64,000 nucleotides of DNA, taken from contig NC_092576.1 in NCBI RefSeq assembly GCF_037975245.1, positions 18,282,611 to 18,346,610 of the forward strand, given 5' to 3'. Of the stretch, positions 37,028-47,299 are shown piece by piece. The stretch comes from Apostichopus japonicus. Its lineage: Eukaryota; Echinodermata; Holothuroidea; Aspidochirotida; Stichopodidae. Below the pieces are notes generated by a model, which was not told the DNA's origin, searched no databases, and saw only the letters and a list, made by a program, of their open reading frames with translations. The position numbers and the translations under genes were made by a program. The number at the start of each line of letters is the position of its first letter. Position 1 is the stretch's first letter.

Positions 37028-37835
37028 CAATGCCTAGATTCCTTGGAGAATGTACAACCCACACTTCGGATGGATCAAGTGAAGGTTATCATGAACAAAC
37101 AACATGTCACTGTGTCAACACGGCGGATACAGCTGTTCCTTACCGAGCTCGGGAAGGGTCATGATGAGTCCGTGCAGAATTGGAAAGATGAACTCATCAC
37201 TCACAGCAAGATGAAAGCCATGGCTTCAGCTTTGGAGGAGGCTGTTTCAAGACATGACATCAGCGGTAAAAAATTCAATTATGAACTTTCACCTGCTGAT
37301 ATATCAGTGAACATGGAACCAACTGTTGATACTATCCTCTTCAGAGCTGCGAAAGACTCACTATCAACTAGCTTCTGTGAGTCCACATTTGATGACATAT
37401 GGAAGAGAGTCTGTTTCTTTTTTCGAGAGGGACATGCTGTTGACAGTGCAGCGGAGGTCATCAAGTCAGAAATTATCAAGCTCACTCCGGACAAGTACCA
37501 AATAATTGGGGAAAATATTGACCTTGAAATCAGGGCAAAACATATGTCTTCAATTCGCCAGAACCAGTCAATTCACTGGTTCAACATGTATGCAGTAAAA
37601 GGATGCTGTAAGTGGACGAGACTACGTCACAACTGAGGCCACAAACCTGAATGACATTCCAGAGTCCACCTTCCTACCAAGTCCTGAAGATAACACACTG
37701 CTGCAAACCGATTTTGCCTTCCTCTGGTCACGAGTTATTGTGAACTCTTTACCTGATCTGGAATCACCGAGGACAGCTGATGTGTGGCACATTCCCCATC
37801 CATATTCTGAACAGATGCAGCAACCTTCTGAACAA
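37028..37835 (+). CDS. Exon 3, start of DUF6589-like region (frameshifted)
   Basis: Acceptor TTTACACAG|CA, donor GAACAA|GTAATC. The first 190 or so codons are open (VKVIMNKQHVTVSTRRIQ, QSIHWFNMYAVK). At 37597-37600 AAAA breaks the frame, and losing one A leads directly into SGRDYVTTEATNLNDIPES and on to VWHIPHPYSEQMQQPSEQ. The exon ends in phase 0 with no recognisable partner downstream. Confidence 0.6.
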
Positions 37836-38879
37836 GTAATCTGTGCAATGGATGTATTATTTTATGATTATGATGGTCTGTGAAGCAATTAGGCAATTGC
37901 CCCAAGTACACAATAATGAAATTCACTGGCAATGAACAATGTTGTATGTTTATCGATAACATGTTCCTCTATAATGTCAAGGAACTTACTTTATTTGTTC
38001 ACTTTCTTGGAGAAAACAAAAACTGCATACCATGCTATGGAGTTTACTAGCCAATTGGATTTTCAGCCATAGTAGATGATGGTGGAACTTCCAGTCCCTG
38101 TCCATCCACATATCACCTAGTGTCCCTTCTCCCTCTTATAAACACATTTCTTGTATACCACTCTTCACCAGGTAGAGGGTAATATATTTGAGAATTCTCT
38201 TATGTTTCATTCCTTCACTTGTCAATGAAAAAAATATGTTGAAGAACCGCCCATGCTATCCACATCTGACAACACCCAAGTCATAGCAACAAATCACAAT
38301 GGTGAAAGAGATGATCATACAATTTTATCTAAGATTGTGACCCAACCAATTCATACATTCTTGTTCTGCCAGTATCGAAAGTTATGCCATTGACCCAACC
38401 CCTGTATCTGCCACTAGTGCTCCATAGAAAGAATCATTGGTGACTGAAAGATAACACATTTAATGAATTTACACTTTTGACAACGGGACTACATTAAGGG
38501 TCTTGGATCTTCAATCTGCAACTTGGGTAGCATTATGTGCAATACCAGGGGGTGCAGAAATGTGTGGCACAACAGTATTGGGTCCGATTGTGTATGCAGT
38601 CAGTGTTCCATAAAATTACAACCATCACCATATGGCAGCTATCAGATGGACTACTGGAAGGACCATCAAGGCAGACATCAATGACTGAAAAAGTGCACTG
38701 GATTCAGAATATGCCAGTGGCATAGCCAGTATATCTGCCTGATATACTAACAGAATTAGCAAGAGAGTTCCTAATGTTAGCATGCCTGTAGTAGGACTGA
38801 TTAAATCAACCTCACTTTACAGCTGCCAGATATCACAAGTCAGATTACCAGCGGGGCATGGTGTGATTGAGGTTAAGAT
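37836..38879. other. Interval between convergent pseudogenes, no gene seen
   Basis: Searched for the missing C-terminal part of the DUF6589-like gene without success. Open stretches here show no family motif. Confidence 0.4.
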
Positions 38880-39430
38880 ACTGTACCTCCAGTGGGGATG
38901 AATGACAATGTTTAGAAGGTTGCAGAGATGAGTCAATGTCGATAACTAGGTCTCTTTCAACAGAGACCTCCTGTAACGTTCACCATTAAGATTGTATGTA
39001 AACTTTTGGTTACTACTACCAATGTGCATTACCTTACAATTATCAATATAAAAAAGCATTTCCCACCCCTGAGACCAAGACAAGATCTTATCCAAATCCG
39101 CTTGAAATTTCTCAGAATCGCTTTTGGAAGAGACCTCAGAATACAATTTGGTGTCATCAGCAAACTTCTTAGCTGTACACAAAATATCTCCGTCGATGTC
39201 ATTTATATCTATAGGCAACAAACAACAAGGGACCTAATACAGACCCTTGTGGAACCCCACTAGTAACGTTCTGCCAAGAAGAAGCACAGCATTTAATTAC
39301 CACCTCTGTTCCCTATTACCAAGCCAATTCCCAATCCAAGACATTAAATCCCCTAAGACACCCATGCTCTTCAGCCTAAGTAAAAGACGCTGGTGGGGAA
39401 CTTTATCAAAGGCCTTCTGGAAATCTAGTC
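38880..39430 (-). mobile_element. LINE (non-LTR) reverse transcriptase fragment
   Basis: In several frames on the minus strand: DFQKAFDKVPHQRLLLRL (about 39391-39424), SWIGNWLGNREQRW, a degraded GVPQGSVLGPLL-type motif (about 39236-39270), then FADDTKLYSE (about 39147-39169), ILSWSQGWEM, NCKVMHIGS and the DLGVIID-like tail. These are fingers/palm motifs of CR1/Jockey-type reverse transcriptases, including the FADD active site. Frameshifts and stops show it is dead, and both ends are missing. It directly abuts the 3' side of the RecQ-like remnant, so it probably inserted into or truncated that gene. Confidence 0.85.
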
Positions 39431-40561
39431 AATGAACACATATGCTGCTGAATGTAATCTGATCCAGATATGAATGGCAAATGCTGTATGGCCTGATCGG
39501 TCAGCTGGGTGGAGAATCCTGATCCCACAGAATTGTAATTTGCACTGCATCCGAGTAGACAATCTCTGTATTCAAGTAGGGCACATCGGAGCAGTTTCTC
39601 ATCCTCGGACGTAACCACACGGATGAGTACAGGAGATGTGACCTTTTTGTGACTCATTCGATACAGCAATACTGTCAACTCGGCTCGTTGTTTCCCAGAC
39701 ACTGCACTTGCACTTTGCCTCACATAGATCACAACAGTCATGATGAGGTTCAGTCTCTCTCAGGGCCTGAAACTGCTTCATTAGCAATGCCCTGCGGCAA
39801 ATAGATGTATTTCTGGCGTAGGATTTCATCGTCTCATCAGCTTGTAGAAGATGAAAAGATTTATAGAAGAGAATGGCATGTGATTGCTGTCCATCTCTCC
39901 CAGCTCGGCCAGTCTCCTGGGTGTAGGCTTCAATGTCGTCTGGTATGCCAACATTGAACACTCTCCTCACATGACGTGCGTCGATGCCCATCCCAATGCA
40001 TTTGTAGCAATGATCAGCCCGTAGTATCCATCATCAATAAGGGATTTGATGACATCATTCTTGATTTCATCTGGAGTTGAGTGGTGGAACATTGCAAAAA
40101 GTCGGTTTGCACTAATCCTAGCAACAACTTCAAAACTATTACCCTCAGTGCCTAGCTCATGGGAGAAATACTCGTAAACCTCACCACACTCCTTAACTGT
40201 TCGACAATAAATTATTGTCAAGTCACTACCTCGCTTCTTCGTCACTATGTCTTCCACCAAAGGTTTGAAGACATGATCAAACTGTTCACTCGGTTCAAGT
40301 TTCACCTTCTCCCCATCTATGATTGCCACGGTTGGGATCTTTCGAATTGACAGTTTGACTTACTTTCTGTCAGGGCTGGATACTAATTCCTCAGGAGAAC
40401 GTAGACATAATGAATTGTATATCATTTTCCTTGACTTCTTGGTTGCTGTCGCTGTCATGGCCAATATAGGGGTTCCCTCTGGAAGTAAGGTCCTCAGTTC
40501 TCCAAGGCGGCCAAATGTCTCCCAGAAAACAGCCTCAGCCTTCTTACGGCCCTGAAGCCCC
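39431..40561 (-). CDS. RecQ-like exon 2 (motifs III-VI, zinc region; stop and frameshifts)
   Basis: Begins GLQGRKKAEAVFWETF and LAMTATATKK. After SSPDRK comes TAA (40360-40362), then the same frame resumes VKLSIRKIPTVAIIDGEKV. Motif V is split by a one-base loss at 39992-39994, and after CCDLCEAKCKC the frame changes again to SGKQRAELTVLLYRMS, ending around HLPFISGSDYIQQHMC. Confidence 0.75.
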
Positions 40562-41804
40562 CTGCAAGAGAATGAATAGGGCACATGATGCCTTTTTTTT
40601 ATATTGTTCCATTATCCATGTCAGACAGCCATGGTTGCGATTTCTCAGTTCACATAGTACAGTATATAACCTGCCATTTGCTAATGAGACGACATCACAG
40701 CAATATCGGATGCAGTATATATTCAACATGCTACCCAACTACTCCACAGTATTTTAACATCACTGTTCAGCCTGAGAAAATGTCCTTATTGAAAATGGCT
40801 TCATGACTTTTAATCCTAGGGAAAAAAGCTTATGTAAATAGTAAATAGTCAACGTCGACTGGAGATATATACTACTGTACTCTGCATTTAGGGTAGGGCG
40901 GTACTGTACATGAAGGGGCAGGGTTGTCAGAACATTCACCATTTTGTGGCCCTCCTCCCCACAAATTTTGGATGGCAAACATGTGAAAATTGCAAGTATA
41001 CTTAGCTTTGCTTGCAGACAACTGCCATCAATAATACCTTTCTAGAGACATGTATGTAATTTGAGTCCATGTAGAATTTTATGATGTGCTGTGGCTGGTT
41101 AGTCCATTCATATGAGTATTAAACTGCAACGTGACTCCTTTTACATACAAACTCTTCAAACTAGGGGAGTCTAAAAATGAAACAACACTGATACTGATGT
41201 GAAGAATAAAATGCAATGTTTGGCGCCCTCTATATTCAAGAAGAAAATAGTCACCCACTTTTTGATGACAGTTTTGCAAAATATGGCCAAGATTTGACCA
41301 GAAGAGGTTGTTTTAGCGCTGTATCTCTGAGCTAACTCAAACTATCATGTCCTGAAAATGGAAAAAAATTACTGTTGTGTATTCTTCAAGTGCATATCTG
41401 GGGGTCAGTAGCATTTTTTAAATAACCATATAAACTCGCAAACCGTTTGGAATTGTTGCCTTCTTTCCATCGGATCAGAGGGAAATCTGCTCCTGACATC
41501 ACCCAGCCATGATTTGCAGGAAATTTGTAGAGTTGACAGAAAATAACCCATACCGGAGAGGGGTTTATTGAGTATTTTAGTATCAAGCAGAAACTGAATT
41601 GCAGTGGGTCGAGGGGGTGATACTCGCAGTTTCTCTGTCTATTGGTCACACAATATCCGATGTACAAACTTACAAAAGCTGCCGCAAGATCTTGTACCAA
41701 ATGTACATGTACATTTACTATCATACCGGTCTTCTCTCCTAATCTTTTACCCCCCCCCCTTCCCCACTGGATATTAAGTATGAATCACGCCCATTTAGAC
41801 TCAC

Positions 41805-42333
41805 CATTTTGGCACACAATGGACCTCATCAGTCACCAAGCAAATGATCCGTTGTTGAAACTCTGGAGTTAGCAGGACCTCTCTCCAAGTTGTCGAGTTG
41901 AGCCATGACTCTGGAGATCCTAAGACAACCTTACAATGTCCCAGTTTGATCCTCTCATCCTCTGGGGAACTGAGACTTGCTGACGAAATGCCCATGATAT
42001 GCATTTCCCGCACATGGGATCGCATTAGGCTAAGCAGTGGGTTCACAACAATGACGATAGGTTGAGATGGGAAGTGCTGTTTATAGGCCTTGACATGTTG
42101 CCTCAGTTGCTTCACAACACTTAAAACAATCTGGAATGGCAGTGTCTTCCCTTACCAGTAGGCAGCATAAGAAAGGTATCTTTACCAATTGCCACGTTTA
42201 CAATACACCTAATCTGTTCCGGCAATAACTGTTCGAAGGAAATGTTGACTGGTACCTTCTCAAGCGTTTTCCTGATGCAGTCATGCAAAAATTTTTGTGG
42301 TAAAGGAAAGTAACCCATACTGGCCATATTCAT
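41805..42333 (-). CDS. RecQ-like exon 1 (motifs Q, I, Ia, II; one frameshift)
   Basis: Starts MNMASMGYFPLPQKFLHDC and contains Walker A and the DEVH box. Without one G at 42149-42151, translation leaves frame right after PTGKG. The conserved continuation KTLPFQIVLSVVKQLRQHV is in the next frame. Ends TG|GTGAGT. Confidence 0.75.
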
Positions 42334-42718
42334 ATCTGCGGTGAATTTCAGAAGTCAGATGTGACAAGTGTGTCCGCACTCCACATTTGATTTCATCGGA
42401 AGTTGATAGTGACGGTGACAATTCACAATATTCCAACTCGGTGTTACAAAAAAAAAATCGCGTGAAATTGCCTGAGTGTGGCGACACAGGTCCAACGATA
42501 AATTACAGTTACGTGTGCAGAATTATATTCTATAATTAGATGAACAACGGCAAGCGACTCCGCCCACTGCCGAGTTGATCTCATTAATATTCAGTACCAT
42601 GCCAGCTTTTTCTCGTCAGGTAGTGGGTAATTGACGTGAGGTCACAAGGTGATTAATTATTCATATCGTAGAAATCTTACGCAGAAATGGCATTTCAAGA
42701 GGTGAACGTCGGCGGACG

Positions 42719-42720
42719 TA
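42719..42720. repeat. E1 left TA target duplication
   Basis: TA immediately precedes CACTGTAAAC. The matching TA after the right end is at 52985-52986. Confidence 0.6.
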
Positions 42721-43190
42721 CACTGTAAACATAATCTAGTCAAGATGACTAGAGTACATTAGTCCAGACAATGCTTCTATCGACCAATTAATTCTAGTCA
42801 CTTGACTAACTTTTGGTCCAGTGACCAAATAGTTCTGGTCATATGACTAAGTAAACATGGTCACATGACCAGTTTTTACTAGTCATTCAATTATGCCTCT
42901 ATCGACCAGGCTTTAGTCAAGCGACCTAAACGATTAAGCAAGATGTCAGTTGACTAATTCAATTAGTCACATGACCAGTTTTTACTAGTCATTCAATTAT
43001 GCCTCTATCGACCAGGCTTTAGTCAAGTGACCTAAACGATTAGTCAAGATGTCAATTGACTTATTCAATTAGTCACATGACCAGTTTTTGCTAGTCTTTC
43101 AACAATGCTCTATCGACCAGGCTTTTGTCAAGCGACCTAAATGATTAGTCCAGCAGTCACTTGACTAATCCAGTTAGTCTTGCCCATGGA
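42721..43190. repeat. E1 left subterminal repeats, about 106-bp units
   Basis: TCACATGACCAGTTTTT recurs at 42861, 42967 and 43073 within 106-bp units that also contain CTCTATCGACCAGGCTTT, GTCAAG(C/T)GACCTAAA and many TAGTCA/TGACTA words. Likely binding sites for the mobilising protein (inference). Confidence 0.85.
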
Positions 43191-43223
43191 TAAAAGTAGT
43201 TTTTCTATACTAGTTTTATATGA

Positions 43224-43292
43224 CCCACCACGGATTCGAACCTGCGACAACTCCCTTATAGGTTCAAAGCTGTCTGTTGAGCTAACTGGTGG
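43224..43292 (-). tRNA. tRNA-like sequence, probably pseudogene or SINE head
   Basis: On the minus strand CCCACCA..TGGTGGG can form a 7-bp acceptor-like stem, with TTAGCTCAACAGACAG (box A-like) and GCAGGTTCGAATCC (box B-like) in the right order. The anticodon and T stems do not pair properly, so this is not a functional tRNA. It may be a decayed tRNA or the 5' part of a tRNA-derived SINE. Confidence 0.35.
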
Positions 43293-43589
43293 GAACAATT
43301 CTTGGATATAAAACCTGATTGGGCCTTAACCACTGCTAGACCATCAAGCCCTCTCACATGAAAAAAAGAAAGCAAGAATTTCTGTATTAATTTGGAATCA
43401 CATTTTATATTTTCTCTTAAACACTACATATGCTTCACCTCAATAGTAAGTACAAAAGAGTCTGATTGCATCAGTAATTGAAGAACCAGAAAACCCAAAG
43501 GTTTAGTGGTTCTGATGCCGATGAGAGTTTATGAAATAAGATAAGTCAGAATTTGTTATTGTTATATACCTGTATTGTACTTATTGCCA

Positions 43590-45180
43590 GACAACTGAAA
43601 CCAAACTGAAGCTGATCAGACATAAAGTTGTCAGTTGCACTCATGAATATAAATGAAATTTCAGTTTCATGTGGCACTACTGTACCAACCTACCAAGTAT
43701 GAAGGTGATCAGACATATATTTGAAAAAAAAATATCAACATTTTAAGAATTTAATTACAAGCCCCACCCACATATTCATGTACTGGACAACAAAAACAAT
43801 TAGGTCCATGTAATGATAATGTAGCATATCTACAAGTTATTCAATACATTTACAGTAATTAAATATATTGTTTTTAAGATTATACATACACTTGCAAACA
43901 TGCTAAACTGTAGATTACCTGGCCATCGTAAACAAAACCAAAAATTAATGCCTTTATTGATGTACATATAAAGTTGAAAAAAGTGATATAGTTGACTCTA
44001 GGCATTTCACCACCCCACACCCCCTTTCCAGACAAACACATGGGGATCATACGACACAACCCATATCCCCACCCAGAGCGTAACCCTTACCATCATACCA
44101 CCTGCAGCCTCACCTACCATCCTACAACCCTGATCCCAACATCACCCTACTCATCTGACAACCCCCCCCCCCCACCTGACACTCATCAGATTTTACCAGT
44201 TTCACACCTTACTACCAACACATTAATCTACCCCACTCACATAAGATTTCCCTATACTCTATAGGTACACGTACAGTAATACCAGATTATTAAGTTCATT
44301 TACTGTTTTCACTATAGACTATCCCTTTAATTGTCTGAGCCAGCTATTTATGCAACATACATATACACACATACCCACACGCAAACTTGATCAAAACATA
44401 CAAACATGCCAACTCATCACAACATACACATATGCCAACTTAATTGCAAAGGTTACTTTTTTCAGTCCAGTTTAATTTGTCACTGGACTACTCCTTTAAT
44501 GGCCTGGCTAGCCAATTTCATGGTTTTATAAAGCAAAACAAATATAGATAAGATCAGCAAGCTCCCAGGAACCAGGAAAACATGTCAAACGTGACGAATG
44601 ACAGGAGTTTAGGAATGAGGGACAACAAATGCTATATGGCCAACAAACACATGAATATTAATGAGGTTACATGTTATTTTCATATGAAAATGTAACTATT
44701 ATTATCCACCACCAATCTACAAAGTATGGAGATGATCGGTTATACCGTTGCAAAGTTATTGACATTTTAAGAATTTCACTTTAATTGCTGCCTACTCATT
44801 AATATTCATGTCATGAACAACAAAAACAATAGGGCACATCTACTAATCATGGAGCATGTACTAGTTCAAAATGACAGTAATTCAACATTTAATTTCTAAG
44901 ATTTCAGGTTTACAAGCTATTTCTAGCAATTAAGGATTAAGCCCCACCTACTCATGAATATTAGTTAGATGAAATTCCATTGTCATGTGACAATGAACCA
45001 CTTACATCACCATACCAAGTATGAAGCAGATCGGACATACTGTTGCGAAGATATTGACATTTTAAGAATTTTACTTTAAGCCCTACTCACTTATTAATAT
45101 TCATGTGATGGAGAACAAAAACAATAGGGACCATCCACACATCACCAGTCCAATATGACATTGATCCAATGTGTCGTTGT
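43590..45180. repeat. Three or more diverged repeats, about 145-bp core
   Basis: CAAGTATGAAG/GATCGGACATA, CATTTTAAGAATTT, AGCCC(C/T)AC..ACT and GAACAACAAAAACAAT recur in the same order at about 43690-43830, 44708-44850 and 45012-45150, with a partial copy near 43590. The units are spread over 1.6 kb and separated by a C-rich stretch (44010-44260). Confidence 0.8.
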
Positions 45181-45234
45181 TGAGATATCGTGTTTACGAG
45201 CAAGCTGTCACATCACACACACACACACATACAT

Positions 45235-45415
45235 GTTTGTGTTTCGTTCAGACCGAGGACCCCATTGTATTTTCCATTGTTCAAATCCACGTACCCTAAC
45301 CTTAACAATACCCCATACAATAGAATTCTTCCGAGGACGTGGTGATTCTTTAGAAATTACAACCGAGGACCTAAAATTGTTTTGTTCAAGTCCTCGGTCA
45401 GATAGCAAAACAAAC
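45235..45415. mobile_element. Short foldback/MITE, 181 bp
   Basis: GTTTGTGTTTCGTTC..GACCGAGGAC at 45235-45260 is an imperfect inverted repeat of GTCCTCGGTC..CAAAACAAAC at 45390-45415. Two more CCGAGGAC copies lie inside. No coding capacity and no clear target duplication (the left flank is a CA microsatellite). Confidence 0.55.
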
Positions 45416-45846
45416 GCACCCTCACACACGCCAACTTGATCGCATAGGTTACTCGGCCTTCGGCATCGTAACCAAAAATAACAACATTTTGTAAGTCAAA
45501 ACTAACACACGCAACAGCTCAAATGATAATGAAAAAATTTTCAATGACTTATTATTTGCAAGTTACAGTTTTATAACACCTTAGCCTATTTTGACTAATA
45601 TATGCTAGTGCAATTGATAGGCAGTATTCTATGTTAAAAATGTGATGACAGTTTGAGCCAAAAAAACTGTACAAAAAATGGTAGGTGCCTGGAGCAGTAA
45701 TTAGGCCATCAATTTTTAGCGATTTGCATGTTTAGTTTCTCCAGAATTTTATTGACTGATTTATCTGCCGGTGTAGTATCCTCAACATTCAAAATGATTT
45801 TTTTAAAAACTGAAGGGTTTTCTTCAGCAAAGGCTCTATGCCATAT

Positions 45847-45999
45847 TTAGGACATAAACACTGCCAAATAATTGCACATGGCTGCGAACAAACTTTTCAA
45901 AGTAGCTACTTGCAAGGTTTCCACTATCACAGTGTACTCTAGAACACCTTCATCCTCTGTCACCTGGATATAAACTGGCACGTCTGACAAGTCTGTAAC
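45847..45999 (-). CDS. E1 cargo last exon
   Basis: Acceptor ATCTTTGCAG|GTT, then VTDLSDVPVYIQVTEDEG, LEYTVIVETLQVATLK, SLFAAMCNYLAVFMS and TAA. The order acidic strand, TVIVE-like strand, then hydrophobic helix parallels the end of the E2 cargo. Confidence 0.5.
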   Translation of the reverse strand, partial: VTDLSDVPVYIQVTEDEGVLEYTVIVETLQVATLKSLFAAMCNYLAVFMS

Positions 46000-46714
46000 C
46001 TGCAAAGATATTAAGGTATATGTATTCAATATACAGCGCTTTCCAGTTTCAGAAAATGGGAGGGGTGGCTGATCCACCATGATGGCCATGAATGACCAAC
46101 AAACAAATATACTCCACCAACGAAGGAATCAAAATAAATAATTTCTTAAATATTTTTTCAAATCAATTTACAGTACATCGTATTCACTACAAGTAATACT
46201 ATTTTTGATGATATAAATAATAGCAGCGTATAAATGAAACAACAGAGCTAAATGGTGCACTGGTTCCGTATATTTTAGAGAGAAATGAATATTTGCCATG
46301 AGTTATGACATCTTGTTACAGCTAATTACATCATGGTAGGGATTCATTCCACTAGATGATTTTAATACACTTGGGGCTGATCAGGAAATCCACATTGGGT
46401 TATGGTTACTGCAACTACAGATTGAAATCTGTCCAACATTCTGTTCCAGTTATCACATACATACTAGTCTATTCTACCTTTGTGATGATGCCCTTACTAT
46501 ATTTACAGCTATGAACACTCCCAGGTCATACATGTGATATTTAGTTAGGGAATAATGATCAGATGTGCGGGCCTTTGTTGCAGACAGAAGGTTTTCAGGG
46601 CCCAAATATTTCAAGGCCCCCCAGAAATAAGGATGCCAAAAAATGCCCCCCCCCAAAAAAAAAAAAGATGCCCCAACAAATGTTAGGGCTAACCAATTTT
46701 AGGGCAAATTTGTA

Positions 46715-47150
46715 TGAAAAGTATCATTTTGAGTGATTTCATAAATTGGCCCATATGGTCTACAGGTGACTTAGGCCCCCAAATCCAAAAAACCCAAAGG
46801 AGGCACTACCTAAGTACCACTGTGAAAAATGCTCAACACTGCACCATAGAATTCATAGGAAAAGAAACATTTTGTGTGATTTCAGGCGGAGTTCAGGAGT
46901 TCAAAATGGCCCATACATGACCTTTGGCCTAAAATTCCAAACACCCCAAAGGAGCACTACCAAAACACTATCGTGACAATTAAACTCTAAGCATTGTGAC
47001 CATACAATCTGTAGGAAAATATTAATTTTGAGTTATTTCCTGAAATAGCCCATATGGCATCAGATCTAAAATTGCTGAATACCCCAAAGGAAACACTACC
47101 AGGGCACTATCATGATGAACCCTCGACACTGTAACATACAATATCAGACC
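46715..47150. repeat. Tandem repeat, about 150 bp x 3, diverged
   Basis: ATTTTG(A/T)GTGATTTC, GGCCCATA, ACCCCAAAGGA..CACTACC and CATAGAAT/CATACAAT recur in order from about 46722, 46868 and 47021. It lies in an intron of the E1 cargo gene. Confidence 0.8.
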
Positions 47151-47214
47151 ACCTCTGATGGCCTTGACCCATAGTTTACATACTGTTGATTTAAATAATA
47201 CATTGGGTACTTAC

Positions 47215-47296
47215 ACTATCCTCATCTGCAAATACAATCATAGCACCCAACTTCTCATTCAGTAGAGTCGGAACTGACAGAATTGCTGCATGCATT
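47215..47296 (-). CDS. E1 cargo exon 3
   Basis: Acceptor AGTCTAG|A, donor ATAGT|GTAAGT. Reads MHAAILSVPTLLNEKLGAMI then VFADEDS. Leaves phase 0, matching the next exon. Confidence 0.45.
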
Positions 47297-47299
47297 CTA

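Larger units (their letters stand above)
34755..37835 (+). pseudogene. Zinc-finger/DUF6589-like gene, 3' truncated with two frameshifts
   Basis: Three exons join in phase 0: 34755-35328 (ATG at 34755, or an internal acceptor at 34794), 36020-36469 and 37028-37835. Exon 1 has a ZAD-like cysteine set (CFVCGR near residue 36, HYCICRGC near residue 88) and then a basic linker. Exons 2 and 3 are mainly helical (SPLDIVGLTQENIF, KGKAPTMMRLWGTI, ARNKFMNALAYRNGVLL). Near the 3' end LNDIPESTFLPSPEDNTLL, FAFLWSRVIVNSLP and VWHIPHPYSEQM resemble the start of DUF6589, a domain repeated in many animal and fungal genomes and probably transposon-derived (family recognition from memory). The rest of DUF6589 was not found. 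Frameshifts: +1 in GAGAGA at 35061-35070 and one extra A in the run at 37597-37600. It converges on the RecQ-like pseudogene. Confidence 0.6.
39431..42333 (-). pseudogene. RecQ-like ATP-dependent DNA helicase, disrupted
   Basis: Exon 1 runs 42333-41805 and exon 2 40561 to about 39431. The 1.24-kb intron has GTGAGT and TTGCAG ends, and the split Trp codon joins in frame. The helicase motifs are in order: Q-like LLPEQIRCIV, Walker A LMLPTGKGK, Ia VVNPLLSLM, II TDEVHCVPKW, III LAMTATATKK, IV TIIYCRTVKE, V IIATNALG..GIDARHV, VI QETGRAGRDGQ, then the RecQ zinc-binding region (SICRR..HHDCCDLC). RecQ helicases unwind DNA 3'-5' using ATP. TDEVH..PKW instead of DEAHCISQW marks a divergent invertebrate subfamily. 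Lesions: one G missing from GGG at 42149-42151 (in Walker A), in-frame TAA at 40360-40362, one G missing at 39992-39994 (in motif V), and a frame change near 39700-39715. The 3' end is lost at the LINE fragment. Confidence 0.85.

Noticed and set aside
34000-42720. Terminal inverted repeats around the helicase/DUF6589-like pair
   Set aside because: Only shared short words (CTCCGCCCA, TATTCA) were seen on both sides. They are too short and also occur elsewhere.
43992-44264. Pro/Thr/His-rich open frame
   Set aside because: Follows from C- and CA-rich low-complexity DNA between repeat copies.
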